Of a stretch of DNA of 34,013 nucleotides, positions 1 to 8,752 are shown in pieces. Position numbers and translations under genes: made by a program. The stretch's first letter is position 1. Every line of letters starts with the position of its first letter. The stretch comes from Pseudomonadota bacterium (lineage in GTDB: Bacteria > Pseudomonadota > Gammaproteobacteria > Pseudomonadales > Pseudohongiellaceae), in the NCBI GenBank assembly GCA_027623555.1, contig JAQBSZ010000042.1, forward strand, positions 1 to 34,013. The letters run 5' to 3'. The notes under the pieces are model-generated. The model searched no databases. It saw nothing but the letters and a program-made list of their open reading frames with translations, and was not told the origin of the DNA.

Positions 1-18
1 TTAATTTGGCAGTCCGTT

Positions 19-38
19 CATTCTGCTCCTGCAGAATG
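19..38. other. Perfect 8-bp hairpin downstream of the quinoprotein gene
   Basis: CATTCTGC (19-26) and GCAGAATG (31-38) form a perfect stem with a 4-base loop. It lies just beyond the stop codon of the minus-strand quinoprotein gene, so it could end that transcript or protect its 3' end. No T-run follows on the minus strand, so a classical intrinsic terminator is not shown. Confidence 0.4.
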
Positions 39-56
39 AATATCCGGCACTGTAAG

Positions 57-2183
57 CTAGTTTGGCAGTGCAAACACGTAAATAGCATTGCCCCAACGTG
101 GATAGGTAATTTCTGTGGCAATGACGCCCGGTACCGTGCGCGGGCTCGTGCCACCGAGCGCGGTTGTTACCGCAATGTACTGTTTACCATCGATGGCGAA
201 GGAAACCGGATGCCCCTGTACCGACGTACCGAGTCGGGTTTCCCAGAGTATGTCTCCGGTGTTGACATCGAGTGCCTTGAAGCGTCGATCCAGATCACCA
301 ACGAACACCAGGTCGCCGCCGGTAGAGATTGTACCGGTGTGCAAGGAAGCGCGTTGCTGGTGGCTCCACACTTCTTCCATGGTGTCTACATTATAGGCGC
401 CCACCTTACCCAGGTTGCCGTCGGTGCCGGGCATCTCAAAGAACTTGCGGCTGGCCGCCGTCCCACCGCTGCCTTGCACCAGCGCGACTTCGCGCGCGGC
501 GTTCTCCAGGCAGGTCTGACTGAGCGGAGCGATGATAAGTCCGGAGGGAGGATGATAGGTCATGGAATGCCAGTCTTTGCCGCCGGCGCTGGACGGACAG
601 GCAGAGGTCCATTCATTCAACTGGGCATTCTGTATGTCGTCGCGGTAGGTCACCAGGCCGGTGTCAGGATCAATATTGGTAAAGGCATTTTGAAACACGG
701 TTTCGACAAAGCCTTCGAATTCCCCGGAGACACGATCGTTCTTCCACAGGATGCCGTATTTACCGAGCGAGAAAACAAATTTGTCATCGCCGCGGTTTAC
801 CAGCACGCGCTCAAACACTTCATCCAGGTCCAGCGCCTCTGCCGGCACGTGCTGAAAATACCAGTCCAGTTCCCCGCTGTCGGTATTCACGGCGACAGTG
901 GAATTGGTATACAGACCCACGTCGAAGATAGTCATGTGGCGGGAAACTGGCACCCAGGGTTTCTGCTGGGCAGTACCCCAGTAGGTGAGTTTCAGATAGG
1001 GGTCGTAGCTGCCGGTAATCCAGGTCTCGCCACCGGCGCGGAAGACATCATCCAGACCTCCCCAGGTATCGCCACCGGGTTGACCCATCTCGGCAATCGT
1101 CTCGAACTGCCACAGCAAGGCGCCATCGTCGGCGTTATAGGCACTGATGTAACAATCTTCAGGAATATACCGGGCACAGCCAGCCAGGCCGACAATGACC
1201 TTGCCATCGGCAACGATAGGACCGGAGGAATTGGAAAAGCCTTTGCTGCTATCGGCGATAATGGTTTCCCAGACTTGCTCACCGGTGCGGGCATCGAGTG
1301 CCACCAGGCGCGCGTCTGTGGTTGCCTGGATAATCTTGTCTTCAAACATGGCGATGTTGCGCATGTCCTGGCGATTGGCAGGCCCGGTCCAGTGTTCCCA
1401 GATCAATTCGCCAGTCTTGCCATCGAGAGCCTGAATAACATTGCCCGGATTGATCAGGTAGACGATACCGTTGTACACCAGCGGTGCCGGTTCCGAATCG
1501 CCTTCGTGCATGTTCCACACCCATTCAAGGGCCAGGTTGCCCACATTAGTAGTGTTGATCTGATCCAGCGGGCTATAACTGTGGGCGTAATGATTGCGGC
1601 GGTGCATGGGCCAGTCTGCCGGATCGGGATCTTCCAGCATCGCCTGGGTAAGTGGTACGAAGGGTACGAAGTCTTCGGTATTCCCGGCAACTGTCAGTCC
1701 CTGTGGAGAAGGAGGCTCCGGGCGCTGGCGCTGCGCGACGACCTGAGAGATGTTGTCGGCTATTGGAAAATCCGAACTGGCAGTGAGGGCAGTGACGACA
1801 GCGTCAACGCCGTTAACCTGCATTATATGAGCGACAATATTGAGGTAATCCTCATCGGTGATAGTGTCGTTGCCACCCGGAGGCATGTTCGCCTGGATAT
1901 TGTTCAGTAGCAGGGCAGGAGTTTGGGTGCCCCAGCGCTGCACCCAGGAAAAACCGGACAACAGGGGCCCGAGTGTGGTGCCCTCCAGGTTTGCACCATG
2001 ACAGACCGCACAATTGGTGGCGAAGGCGTCGGCGCCTGCCTCTGCCTGAGCGGCAAAGCCTGGCTCGGCGACTGTCGCAACGGCGGGAGACTCGGTCGTC
2101 TCACCCCTGCAGGACACGAGTACACCTAGCAGTAACAGACTGAGGCCCGCCGTGCTTGCTTTAACATCAAAAAGAAACTTCAT
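57..2183 (-). CDS. PQQ-dependent dehydrogenase, lipoprotein with N-terminal cytochrome c domain
   Basis: This is a 708-residue quinoprotein dehydrogenase of the eight-bladed propeller family (PQQ alcohol/methanol dehydrogenases). Such enzymes oxidise alcohols or aldehydes in the periplasm and pass electrons to cytochrome c. The N-terminus has a lipobox, LVSC with Cys25, so the protein is probably membrane-anchored. A cytochrome c domain follows at about residues 45-125: haem motif CAVCH at 58-62 and a likely axial Met99 in ANMPPGG. The propeller covers about 190-708 with repeated blade motifs such as ALDGKTGELIWEH, ALDARTGEQVWET and ALDVNTGDILWETR, and a YDP motif near the expected catalytic Asp. 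In the familiar quinohaemoproteins the cytochrome domain is C-terminal; here it is N-terminal. The CHRD-domain gene ends 17 bases upstream, so the two are probably one operon. The substrate cannot be read from the sequence. Confidence 0.9.
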   Translation of the reverse strand: MKFLFDVKASTAGLSLLLLGVLVSCRGETTESPAVATVAEPGFAAQAEAGADAFATNCAVCHGANLEGTTLGPLLSGFSWVQRWGTQTPALLLNNIQANMPPGGNDTITDEDYLNIVAHIMQVNGVDAVVTALTASSDFPIADNISQVVAQRQRPEPPSPQGLTVAGNTEDFVPFVPLTQAMLEDPDPADWPMHRRNHYAHSYSPLDQINTTNVGNLALEWVWNMHEGDSEPAPLVYNGIVYLINPGNVIQALDGKTGELIWEHWTGPANRQDMRNIAMFEDKIIQATTDARLVALDARTGEQVWETIIADSSKGFSNSSGPIVADGKVIVGLAGCARYIPEDCYISAYNADDGALLWQFETIAEMGQPGGDTWGGLDDVFRAGGETWITGSYDPYLKLTYWGTAQQKPWVPVSRHMTIFDVGLYTNSTVAVNTDSGELDWYFQHVPAEALDLDEVFERVLVNRGDDKFVFSLGKYGILWKNDRVSGEFEGFVETVFQNAFTNIDPDTGLVTYRDDIQNAQLNEWTSACPSSAGGKDWHSMTYHPPSGLIIAPLSQTCLENAAREVALVQGSGGTAASRKFFEMPGTDGNLGKVGAYNVDTMEEVWSHQQRASLHTGTISTGGDLVFVGDLDRRFKALDVNTGDILWETRLGTSVQGHPVSFAIDGKQYIAVTTALGGTSPRTVPGVIATEITYPRWGNAIYVFALPN

Positions 2184-2200
2184 TTGAATGGCCTCGTCAT

Positions 2201-2650
2201 CTACCTGGCAAAATGGCTGCGAAGAAAGACCCAGCCGCGTAATTCACCCGGCGGGTTGTTCTCACTATGAACTTGAACATAGAGCGAGTTATTTTTAAGC
2301 GATGTGACTTGTGCGTCGGTCAGTTGCAACTCGCCGCCGATGGCGCCGCCTGTGCTGGCCGTTACTTCCAGTGGATGCACAACCGGTCCCGGCTGGGCGG
2401 GTGGACCGTTGTGAATATGGGCCATGGTGGCTGCCGAACTCATCCCTGAGAAGTTGCCAGTAACGGACAGCGTATTGCCGCTCAGGGTCAGGATTACCTC
2501 TCCCTCACCGGTGATTTCGGTCACTGTTTGGGGCGTGGTGGGCATGGGTGATAACCGGGCACGGTAGGTTTCCGTTTGTGCCTGGCTCGTCACAGTGAAA
2601 AGCAGCGCGCTGGCGAGGAAGAACAGAGTGTTTACACGGCCGAGTTTCAT
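2201..2650 (-). CDS. Secreted CHRD-domain protein
   Basis: A 149-residue protein with a signal peptide (hydrophobic LFFLASALLFTVTSQAQA-like stretch cleaved near residue 25) followed by one CHRD domain. Family features are visible: ATMAHIHNGPP in the middle, a beta-rich body, and NPPGELRGWV near the end, the usual CHRD closing motif. CHRD domains occur in animal chordin and in many bacterial exported proteins; their biochemical role in bacteria is not established. The ATG has a good Shine-Dalgarno sequence (AAGAGG). The gene ends 17 bases before the quinoprotein gene on the same strand, which implies co-transcription and a possible role alongside the dehydrogenase at the cell surface. That partnership is inference. 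Confidence 0.85.
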   Translation of the reverse strand: MKLGRVNTLFFLASALLFTVTSQAQTETYRARLSPMPTTPQTVTEITGEGEVILTLSGNTLSVTGNFSGMSSAATMAHIHNGPPAQPGPVVHPLEVTASTGGAIGGELQLTDAQVTSLKNNSLYVQVHSENNPPGELRGWVFLRSHFAR

Positions 2651-2699
2651 AATTACCTCTTGGCTCTATTGTTTAGGAAATGTACTGCAAGCTATCAGT

Positions 2700-2727
2700 A
2701 AAACCCGCGCTATTGCAATCACGCGGG
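2700..2727 (-). terminator. Intrinsic terminator of the tannase-like gene
   Basis: On the minus strand CCCGCG (2727-2722) pairs with CGCGGG (2709-2704) across a 12-base loop, followed directly by TTTT. It sits 23 bases past the tannase-like gene and before the CHRD gene, so the two minus-strand units are probably transcribed separately. Confidence 0.65.
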
Positions 2728-2749
2728 AGATTGCTCGGGCGTCAGCTCA

Positions 2750-4396
2750 TTAGCGGCACTGAAAATTTTCCGCGACCCAATTACCAGGGTCGTTCTGACC
2801 TCCTGCCGGACCGGAATAGACGGCCTGCTGCGGAAACGCACACAACAGGCGTTCGTTATCCACCCGGCCATTGCTCGAGTGGGTGGCAGTCAGGGCTGCC
2901 GGTGCCACTCCGTTCTCGACCCACTCTACCAGTGGTGTCAGCTTGTCCCAGGTATTGGCCCCCGGACCGCCAGCACAGTGGCCCATGCCAGGCGCCAGAA
3001 ACAACCGGGCATTGTTGCCGGCGGCTGCCAGACTGCCGGCGAACGTGGTGTTTACCATGTCATTGAAATAATCCACGGTATCTTCAGCGACGATCAGCGT
3101 GTCAGACCAACCGTGGTAGACGATCAACTTGCCGCCGTGATCCTTGAGAAATCGACTGAGGTCCGGGTCGGTCGCATCGGTGATGGACATCATCAAGTCT
3201 CCCTTACCGGAATAGAAATCGTTGATGTCGTAGTCCATCCAGTGAAATTCGGGAAACACGCCATCGGTTCTGGCCTTGTACTGGTAATCACGCAGGTTGG
3301 GAATCGTGACTCCCGGATCTTCTTCATAGAACAGGTAGTTCATGTGGTCACCGGCCACACCGACCAGTTTCGATGGCCCCATGTTGTTGCCGATGAAGGG
3401 AATATAGTACCCCGCCCACTGGGTTTCGGACCCGAGTGCCTTACCCGGATAGACCGGGTTGCCGGCGTCGTCAACCGGTCCGTTATAGAAATCCATGACA
3501 GTCTGCAGCTGGGCGCTGGTGAAGCACTGATCCGAGCTGCTGCCAGCCGGGCACATCAAGTCATTCAGGTCAACCGATGGATCGAAATCACAGGCCAGCG
3601 GGTTGTCGATAACGCCATCGACAATGCCATCGTTGGCATCGCATTTTCCTAACACCTGTTCGTGGAGCACATCCACCAGCTTGAGGCTGTCGAACTTGCC
3701 ATCGCCGCTAGTATCGACAGCCAGGTTGCCCACCAGGTTGTCACGGAAGATGCGTTGCAGGTTCCAGGTGCCCGCGGCATTCAGAGCCTGGTAGGCGAAG
3801 GCCGGAGCGCCGGCGACGATGCCATCGAAGTCACCGGGATAGCGCTGGGCTTCCATCAGACCCTGGCGGCCTCCCTGCGAGCAACCTTCGAAGTAGGAAT
3901 AAGTCGGTGCCTGGCCGTAGTACTGATTTACCAATACCTTGCCTGCCATGACAGTCAGATGAACGGCGCGGTAACCGAAATCGATCTCTGCCTGGCGATT
4001 GTTGAAGGCAAACGAGGCGCCAGGTTCGACGCCATTGTCATGGCCCAGGTTGCTGTTGGTTACCGCATAGCCCTCGGCGACGCGATGGTCGGCGAAATCC
4101 AGATCACCGTCCTTGCCGCCGTCGCCCCATTGCAGGAAGCGACCATTCCAGCTTCCCGGCAGGGGTAACTGGGCGTGAAAATGAATGGCCGGAGAGATGA
4201 TGCCGCGCACATAGCAGTAGCTTGCATCCGACTGGCTGTTCGCCCGGATGGCGGCCGAGGTGATGGTAAGATTGCGTATATCCTGCAATGCCTCACAGGC
4301 CTGCGCCTGTTGCGGAGTTACCTCCTGGGCCATTGCCTGGATTGGATTGATTGCTAATAAAAGAAGAAAGACAAGCGCGCTACAGAGCCTTAACAT
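2750..4396 (-). CDS. Secreted tannase/feruloyl esterase family hydrolase
   Basis: A 548-residue protein of the tannase/feruloyl esterase family (alpha/beta hydrolases that cut ester bonds of gallate, ferulate or related aromatic esters). The signal peptide is clear (hydrophobic residues 5-17, cleavage near AMAQ at 21-24). The family's CS-D-HC triad is visible: GCSQGGRQG with Cys172 and Ser173, Asp432 in GWSDTLI, and His473-Cys474 in GMGHCAGG. The insert around residues 250-280 (CDANDGIVDGVIDNP) matches the calcium-binding lid region. I chose the ATG at 4396 because it has an AAGGTGA ribosome site and starts the signal peptide; the longer open frame runs through the divergent SRAP gene. The substrate is not determinable; family assignment is strong. 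Confidence 0.9.
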   Translation of the reverse strand: MLRLCSALVFLLLLAINPIQAMAQEVTPQQAQACEALQDIRNLTITSAAIRANSQSDASYCYVRGIISPAIHFHAQLPLPGSWNGRFLQWGDGGKDGDLDFADHRVAEGYAVTNSNLGHDNGVEPGASFAFNNRQAEIDFGYRAVHLTVMAGKVLVNQYYGQAPTYSYFEGCSQGGRQGLMEAQRYPGDFDGIVAGAPAFAYQALNAAGTWNLQRIFRDNLVGNLAVDTSGDGKFDSLKLVDVLHEQVLGKCDANDGIVDGVIDNPLACDFDPSVDLNDLMCPAGSSSDQCFTSAQLQTVMDFYNGPVDDAGNPVYPGKALGSETQWAGYYIPFIGNNMGPSKLVGVAGDHMNYLFYEEDPGVTIPNLRDYQYKARTDGVFPEFHWMDYDINDFYSGKGDLMMSITDATDPDLSRFLKDHGGKLIVYHGWSDTLIVAEDTVDYFNDMVNTTFAGSLAAAGNNARLFLAPGMGHCAGGPGANTWDKLTPLVEWVENGVAPAALTATHSSNGRVDNERLLCAFPQQAVYSGPAGGQNDPGNWVAENFQCR

Positions 4397-4504
4397 GGAA
4401 TCACCTTTATTGTTATCTGACGAGTGTGTTTGCAAACACGCAAAGCGACAAATAACTAAGCAGAACGATGACTTTATCACTGAAGACCACCGGGAGTAAA
4501 AACC

Positions 4505-5182
4505 GTGTGCGGGCGCTTTAATCTGATCGACAGCCCTGAGATTCAGTGGCTCTGCGAGACCCTGGGCATCAGCCTGTTCCCGCACCAGGGCAGCCGTGAC
4601 ATCGCCCCGGGTGGCACGATCGCCATCGTGCACAATGCCGGCGGGCAGCGCAAAGTCTCCGACGCTATCTGGTGGCTGTTCCTGGACCACGCAACCCTCA
4701 AGCCAAATTACAAGTACGCCAGCTTCAATTCCCGCTATGACAAGCTGTCGCAGAAACGCTCGATCTCGTATCAGCCCTATCGGGAGTCTCGCTGTATCAT
4801 TCCTGCCAGTGCCTTCGTGGAAGGGCTCGGCGACAAGAAAACCTATCACAAGATCGAACTGGAGAAATCGGCCATCGCCTTTGGCGGTCTCTACAAGGAA
4901 CACCTCAATCGGCAGACCGGGGAACTGGTCTATTCGGCGTCCATCATCACCTTGCCACCGTTGGTCCCGCAGTGGAACGCCATCCATCCCAAATCCATGC
5001 CCCTGATGCTGGACTTTGAGGATGAGGCGCTCGTCGAAAAATGGCTGGATCCCGAATTCAGTGATGTGGAAGAGTTCGAAGCGTTGTTGGAACCGAGGGT
5101 GCAGAAGAACATGGTGGTTACGAAGATTGGTAAACCCAGTAAGTGGGATCCCATAGAAGACAGTTTCATGATCAGGAAATAG
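4505..5182 (+). CDS. SRAP (SOS response-associated peptidase/YedK-HMCES) family protein, divergent
   Basis: A 225-residue SRAP-fold protein. The family covalently traps abasic sites in single-stranded DNA through Cys2 after removal of the initiator Met. The start is GTG at 4505 because the next codon supplies the obligatory Cys (MCGRFNL) and a GGGAG ribosome site lies upstream. Family elements are present: FNSRYD near residue 75, and a glutamate in ASAFVEG where most members have FYEW-type residues. The usual HxRMP histidine motif reads IHPKSMPLML here, so the active site is altered relative to the canonical form. It is transcribed divergently from the tannase gene with 108 bases between. DNA-repair function is inferred from the family. 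Confidence 0.85.
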   Translation: MCGRFNLIDSPEIQWLCETLGISLFPHQGSRDIAPGGTIAIVHNAGGQRKVSDAIWWLFLDHATLKPNYKYASFNSRYDKLSQKRSISYQPYRESRCIIPASAFVEGLGDKKTYHKIELEKSAIAFGGLYKEHLNRQTGELVYSASIITLPPLVPQWNAIHPKSMPLMLDFEDEALVEKWLDPEFSDVEEFEALLEPRVQKNMVVTKIGKPSKWDPIEDSFMIRK

Positions 5183-5228
5183 CAGTCATTCATTTACAAT
5201 TTAATGGCAACCCGTGGCAGGCAATACC

Positions 5229-6401
5229 ATGAGTAACGATGCTGGAAGTGACACACAGAAAAAGTTCGGGCGCAGGGAGTTTCTGTCCAGCGCCGCCCTG
5301 CCGGTAGTCGCGGCTATTGTGCCAGCGGTGGTTTCAGCTCAAGACCGATCTGGCGATGCATCACCGGCCAACCGGATTCGCATCGGCATAATCGGTGCCG
5401 GCGCTAACGTACAGGCCGTGCAGATACCAGGATTCAACCGTATTCCCCAGTGTGAGATTCTCGCTGTGGCCAACCGCAGCCTGGCCTCCAGTCAGCGTGT
5501 CGCCAGTGAGTTTTCCATACCCCGGGCCTATGCCACGGCGGAGCAGCTACTCGACGATACTGATATTGACGCCGTGCTTATCGGCACCTGGCCCTACATG
5601 CATCGTGACCTGACAAGGGAAGCCCTGGACAGAGGCAAGCATGTGCTGTGTCAAGCACGCATGGCGAACAATGCGGCCGAGGCGCGGGAGATGCTGAATG
5701 CCTCTCGCCAACATCCGCAACTGGTTGCGCAGCTGGTACCCACTTCCACGAGTTATGTGATCGATAATATTCTGCAGCGCTTGCTCGGTGAAGGCTTTGT
5801 CGGCGAAGTCTTGTCTGTGGAAGTGCAGCGCCTGCGCCGCAGTTTTGCAGACTTTGCTGGCGAGCTGGACTGGCGTCACAGCAGTGAATTCAGCGGCGTA
5901 AATATCCTTAACCTCGGCTCTACCTACGAGTCGATGATGCGCTGGTTGGGTACCGGCGACAGAGTCATGGCCCAGACCCGGGTGCATGTCGCTAACCGAC
6001 GCGATGATGATGGCAGGTCGGTAGCGGTGGATCTGCCAGATCATGTAGATGTTCTCTACTCTCTGGATAACGACGCCCAGGTACACATGCGTCTGAGTGA
6101 AACCACCGGTTTGTCCACTGGCAACCAGACCTGGATCTACGGCAGTGAAGGCACGATCTTTGTCGACAATGCACTCAACGTGTTTGCAGGCAAGCGCGGA
6201 GATTCGCAATTAACAACGCTTGCCAACCCACCGGAGCAGCAGGCCGTTTACCGGGTCGAGGAAGAGTTCATCAATGCCATAAGGGGCATCGAACAGGTCA
6301 CGATGGCGACGTTCGAAACTGGCGTTAAGTATATGGAGTTCACCGAGGCAGTTCATCTGAGCGCACAATCCGGGCAACAGGTAACCTTACCAAGGGTATA
6401 A
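5229..6401 (+). CDS. Tat-exported Gfo/Idh/MocA family oxidoreductase
   Basis: A 390-residue NAD(P)-dependent sugar- or polyol-type oxidoreductase. A twin-arginine signal is obvious (KKFGRREFLSSAALP, residues 11-25), so the folded enzyme should be exported with its cofactor. The Rossmann dinucleotide motif follows (RIGIIGAGANVQ, about residue 55). The usual EKP motif that supplies the catalytic Lys is replaced by CQARMA, which suggests a non-standard chemistry or a subfamily with another base. I prefer the ATG at 5229 to the GTG at 5214; GGCAGG lies just before it. It follows the SRAP gene by 46 bases on the same strand and precedes S-formylglutathione hydrolase, so one transcript is possible. 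Confidence 0.85.
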   Translation: MSNDAGSDTQKKFGRREFLSSAALPVVAAIVPAVVSAQDRSGDASPANRIRIGIIGAGANVQAVQIPGFNRIPQCEILAVANRSLASSQRVASEFSIPRAYATAEQLLDDTDIDAVLIGTWPYMHRDLTREALDRGKHVLCQARMANNAAEAREMLNASRQHPQLVAQLVPTSTSYVIDNILQRLLGEGFVGEVLSVEVQRLRRSFADFAGELDWRHSSEFSGVNILNLGSTYESMMRWLGTGDRVMAQTRVHVANRRDDDGRSVAVDLPDHVDVLYSLDNDAQVHMRLSETTGLSTGNQTWIYGSEGTIFVDNALNVFAGKRGDSQLTTLANPPEQQAVYRVEEEFINAIRGIEQVTMATFETGVKYMEFTEAVHLSAQSGQQVTLPRV

Positions 6402-6468
6402 ACTACTGACTGAATTGCTGGCAACGCTTACAATAAAAAAAAATACAGAAGCCCATAGAAATACTGCA

Positions 6469-7323
6469 ATGAAAGAGTTGGCAAATAATAAATGTTGCGG
6501 GGGCAACCAGCTGCGTTGCTCGCATTTCTCCGCGTCGTTGTTGTGCGAAATGACATTCTCCATCTTCCTGCCCGAGCAACTCGCTACCGGGGCGGATGTG
6601 AAGCTGCCGGTGCTGTACTGGCTCTCGGGGCTAACCTGTACCGATGAGAACTTCGTGCAGAAGGCCGGCGCACAAAGACTCGCCTCTGAACTTGGTTTGA
6701 TTATTGTGGTGCCAGACACCAGCCCCCGTGGTGACAATGTTCCCGACGATGAAGAGGGTGCCTATGACTTCGGGCTGGGGGCAGGCTTTTATCTCAATGC
6801 TACGCAAGAGCCGTGGAACAAGAACTACAATATGTACGACTACATCACCGAAGAACTGCCGGAGCTTATCAACAAGCGGTTTCCCGTAGATGCGAACAAG
6901 CAGGGGATTTCCGGGCATTCGATGGGCGGGCACGGCGCGATCAGCATTGCGCTGAAGAATCCCGACAAGTACAAGTCAGTATCCGCCTTTGCACCGATCT
7001 GTTCACCTTCGACCTGCCCGTGGGGAATCAAGGCCTTCAAGAACTATCTGGGCGAGGACGTCGAGGACTGGAAACAATACGACTCAGTAGAACTGGTCAA
7101 ACGCGCTATGCACCCGATTCCTTTATTAGTTGATCAGGGCCTGGCTGACCAGTATCTGGAGGAACAGTTGCAGCCATCTCTGTTGGTGGAAGCCTGCAAC
7201 AAGGTGGGCTACCCACTCAGTTATATCCAGCGGGAAGGCTATGATCACAGCTACTTCTTTATCGCCAGCTTCATCGAGAATCACCTGCGTTTTCATGCGG
7301 GGATTCTCAGTATGTCCAGGTAG
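6469..7323 (+). CDS. fghA: S-formylglutathione hydrolase
   Basis: A 284-residue esterase-D family enzyme that hydrolyses S-formylglutathione to formate and glutathione, the second step of glutathione-dependent formaldehyde removal in the cytosol. The triad is Ser151 in GHSMGGHG, Asp227 in DQGLADQ and His260 in EGYDHSYFF; LTCTDENF at 55-62 is also typical. The start at 6469 is set by alignment with the family N-terminus (NKCCGGNQLRCSH); upstream in-frame residues are not family-like. The glutathione-dependent formaldehyde dehydrogenase that normally accompanies it is not in this window. Its 3' end overlaps the convergent HAD-UbiA gene by 17 bases. Confidence 0.93.
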   Translation: MKELANNKCCGGNQLRCSHFSASLLCEMTFSIFLPEQLATGADVKLPVLYWLSGLTCTDENFVQKAGAQRLASELGLIIVVPDTSPRGDNVPDDEEGAYDFGLGAGFYLNATQEPWNKNYNMYDYITEELPELINKRFPVDANKQGISGHSMGGHGAISIALKNPDKYKSVSAFAPICSPSTCPWGIKAFKNYLGEDVEDWKQYDSVELVKRAMHPIPLLVDQGLADQYLEEQLQPSLLVEACNKVGYPLSYIQREGYDHSYFFIASFIENHLRFHAGILSMSR

Positions 7324-8737
7324 CCAACCAGATAAGTACGCCACATAACACGGTAATCAACTGACTGACATGGTCGGTGATGGCAAACAACACCGGATCC
7401 TCATCCAGCTTGCCCGCAAGGGCCTGTTGCCAGATACGCGCTAACAGGAACAGAAGCAGTGGACAGATCAACCACAGCACGGTGGGTGAGTCGTAAAGCC
7501 GTGTCGTGTCAGGCGCGTTGATATAGAACGCGAAAATCAGCACGGCGATGAGACTCGAAGCACCTCCCAGCAAGGAAAGTATTCTCATATGCTCAGGAGT
7601 ATAGGCCCGCCCATCCGCGGCCGCGTAGTCGGTCCCTTCCAGGTTCACCAGCTCTGTCATTCTTTTCACGATCGCCAGACCAAAAAACAGGAACACAGAG
7701 AACGCAATGAGAAAGTTGGTAGCGACCACCGAGATGGCGGCGGCACCAGCGACAATCCTCAGGGTGTAGAGCACCGCCAGCGTGCTGACATCGAGCAGAA
7801 ACAGGCGTTTCAGAAAGAAGCTATATAAAGAGGTAAGAAGCCAGTAGATAAACAGTACCGTGATGAAGTCAGCCGGCAACAGCAGCGCAACGGCAAATGC
7901 CGCGATCAGTATCCCCGGTGCTGCCAGGAATCCCACTGCCAACGGGAGTTCCCCGGAAGCGAACGGTCGGCTGCGCTTATTGTGATGCATCCTGTCGCTG
8001 TTCAGGTCCAGCATGTCGTTCAGCAGGTAGACACTGGACGCGCACAGGCTGAAGCTGACGAAGCCGATCAAAGCCAGCACTAATAGCCCCGGCTGAGTCA
8101 GCTGGTGAGACAACACCAGCGGTACGAACACCAGCAGGTTCTTGAGCCACTGATGCGGACGCATGGCTTGCCACAATTTTTGCAGGCTGGATGTGGTCCT
8201 GTCGAAGCGCAGAATAGTGGAGTTGCCGAGCCTCTTTACCAGGGCATCACTGCAATTAACCATCACCACCTGTTGGGCGACTGACCAGATGGGCAGGTCG
8301 GCACTCGAATTACCGGCATAGGCAAAGCCGCCGACATTGATTTCCTGAATACGTGCAAGCTTGTTACCAGCCTTGAGGTTGGTAGTAGCGTCGCTGCCAA
8401 TGGCGGCATCGAACAAGGCGAAATGTTCGCTCACCTTGCTTACCGAATCCTGGTTGGAGGCTGAGATCAGGGTCAGAGCCCGCCCCTGGTTCTTTTGTTC
8501 TAGCAGATAAGCAAGAAACTCCGCATTGAGTGGCAGACGCTCCACTGGTACCTCGATGCGCTGTGCAAGTTGCTGTTTCAGATAGGCGCGACCCTTCAAC
8601 AACCAGAACGGTAGCAATACCATGTAGAGAAGGTTCTTCTTTACCAGTAACAGCATGGACTCAAACATCAAGTCAGACTTGATCAGGGTGCCATCGAGGT
8701 CGACATACAGTGGCAGGCTGGATTGTGGATTGACCAA
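7307..8737 (-). CDS. HAD hydrolase-UbiA prenyltransferase fusion
   Basis: A 476-residue two-domain protein. Residues about 9-190 form a HAD phosphatase-like domain: motif I VDLDGTL (12-18) and the closing motif GNSSADLP (142-149). Residues about 195-476 form an integral membrane UbiA-type prenyltransferase with the Asp-rich motif NDMLDLNSD (240-248) and several hydrophobic helices. Fusions of this kind resemble the decaprenyl-phosphate phosphoribosyltransferase branch, where a prenyl phosphate accepts a sugar phosphate and a phosphatase removes the phosphate; the exact substrate here is inference. The start appears to be TTG at 8737; it is in frame with, and six codons after, the stop of the 24-residue ORF upstream. 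It converges with fghA and overlaps it. Confidence 0.85.
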   Translation of the reverse strand: MVNPQSSLPLYVDLDGTLIKSDLMFESMLLLVKKNLLYMVLLPFWLLKGRAYLKQQLAQRIEVPVERLPLNAEFLAYLLEQKNQGRALTLISASNQDSVSKVSEHFALFDAAIGSDATTNLKAGNKLARIQEINVGGFAYAGNSSADLPIWSVAQQVVMVNCSDALVKRLGNSTILRFDRTTSSLQKLWQAMRPHQWLKNLLVFVPLVLSHQLTQPGLLVLALIGFVSFSLCASSVYLLNDMLDLNSDRMHHNKRSRPFASGELPLAVGFLAAPGILIAAFAVALLLPADFITVLFIYWLLTSLYSFFLKRLFLLDVSTLAVLYTLRIVAGAAAISVVATNFLIAFSVFLFFGLAIVKRMTELVNLEGTDYAAADGRAYTPEHMRILSLLGGASSLIAVLIFAFYINAPDTTRLYDSPTVLWLICPLLLFLLARIWQQALAGKLDEDPVLFAITDHVSQLITVLCGVLIWLATWTY

Positions 8738-8752
8738 GGAAATACTGGGCCT

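Noticed and set aside
6..1910. A 634-codon open frame on the plus strand
   Set aside because: It lies antisense to the quinoprotein gene, has no recognisable domains, and follows from the codon bias of the real gene.
2879..4168. Long plus-strand open frames opposite the tannase-like gene
   Set aside because: They are antisense shadows of a gene with a full catalytic triad and signal peptide.
4397..4987. N-terminal extension of the tannase-like frame
   Set aside because: It runs antisense through the SRAP gene; the ATG at 4396 has a ribosome site and begins a signal peptide.
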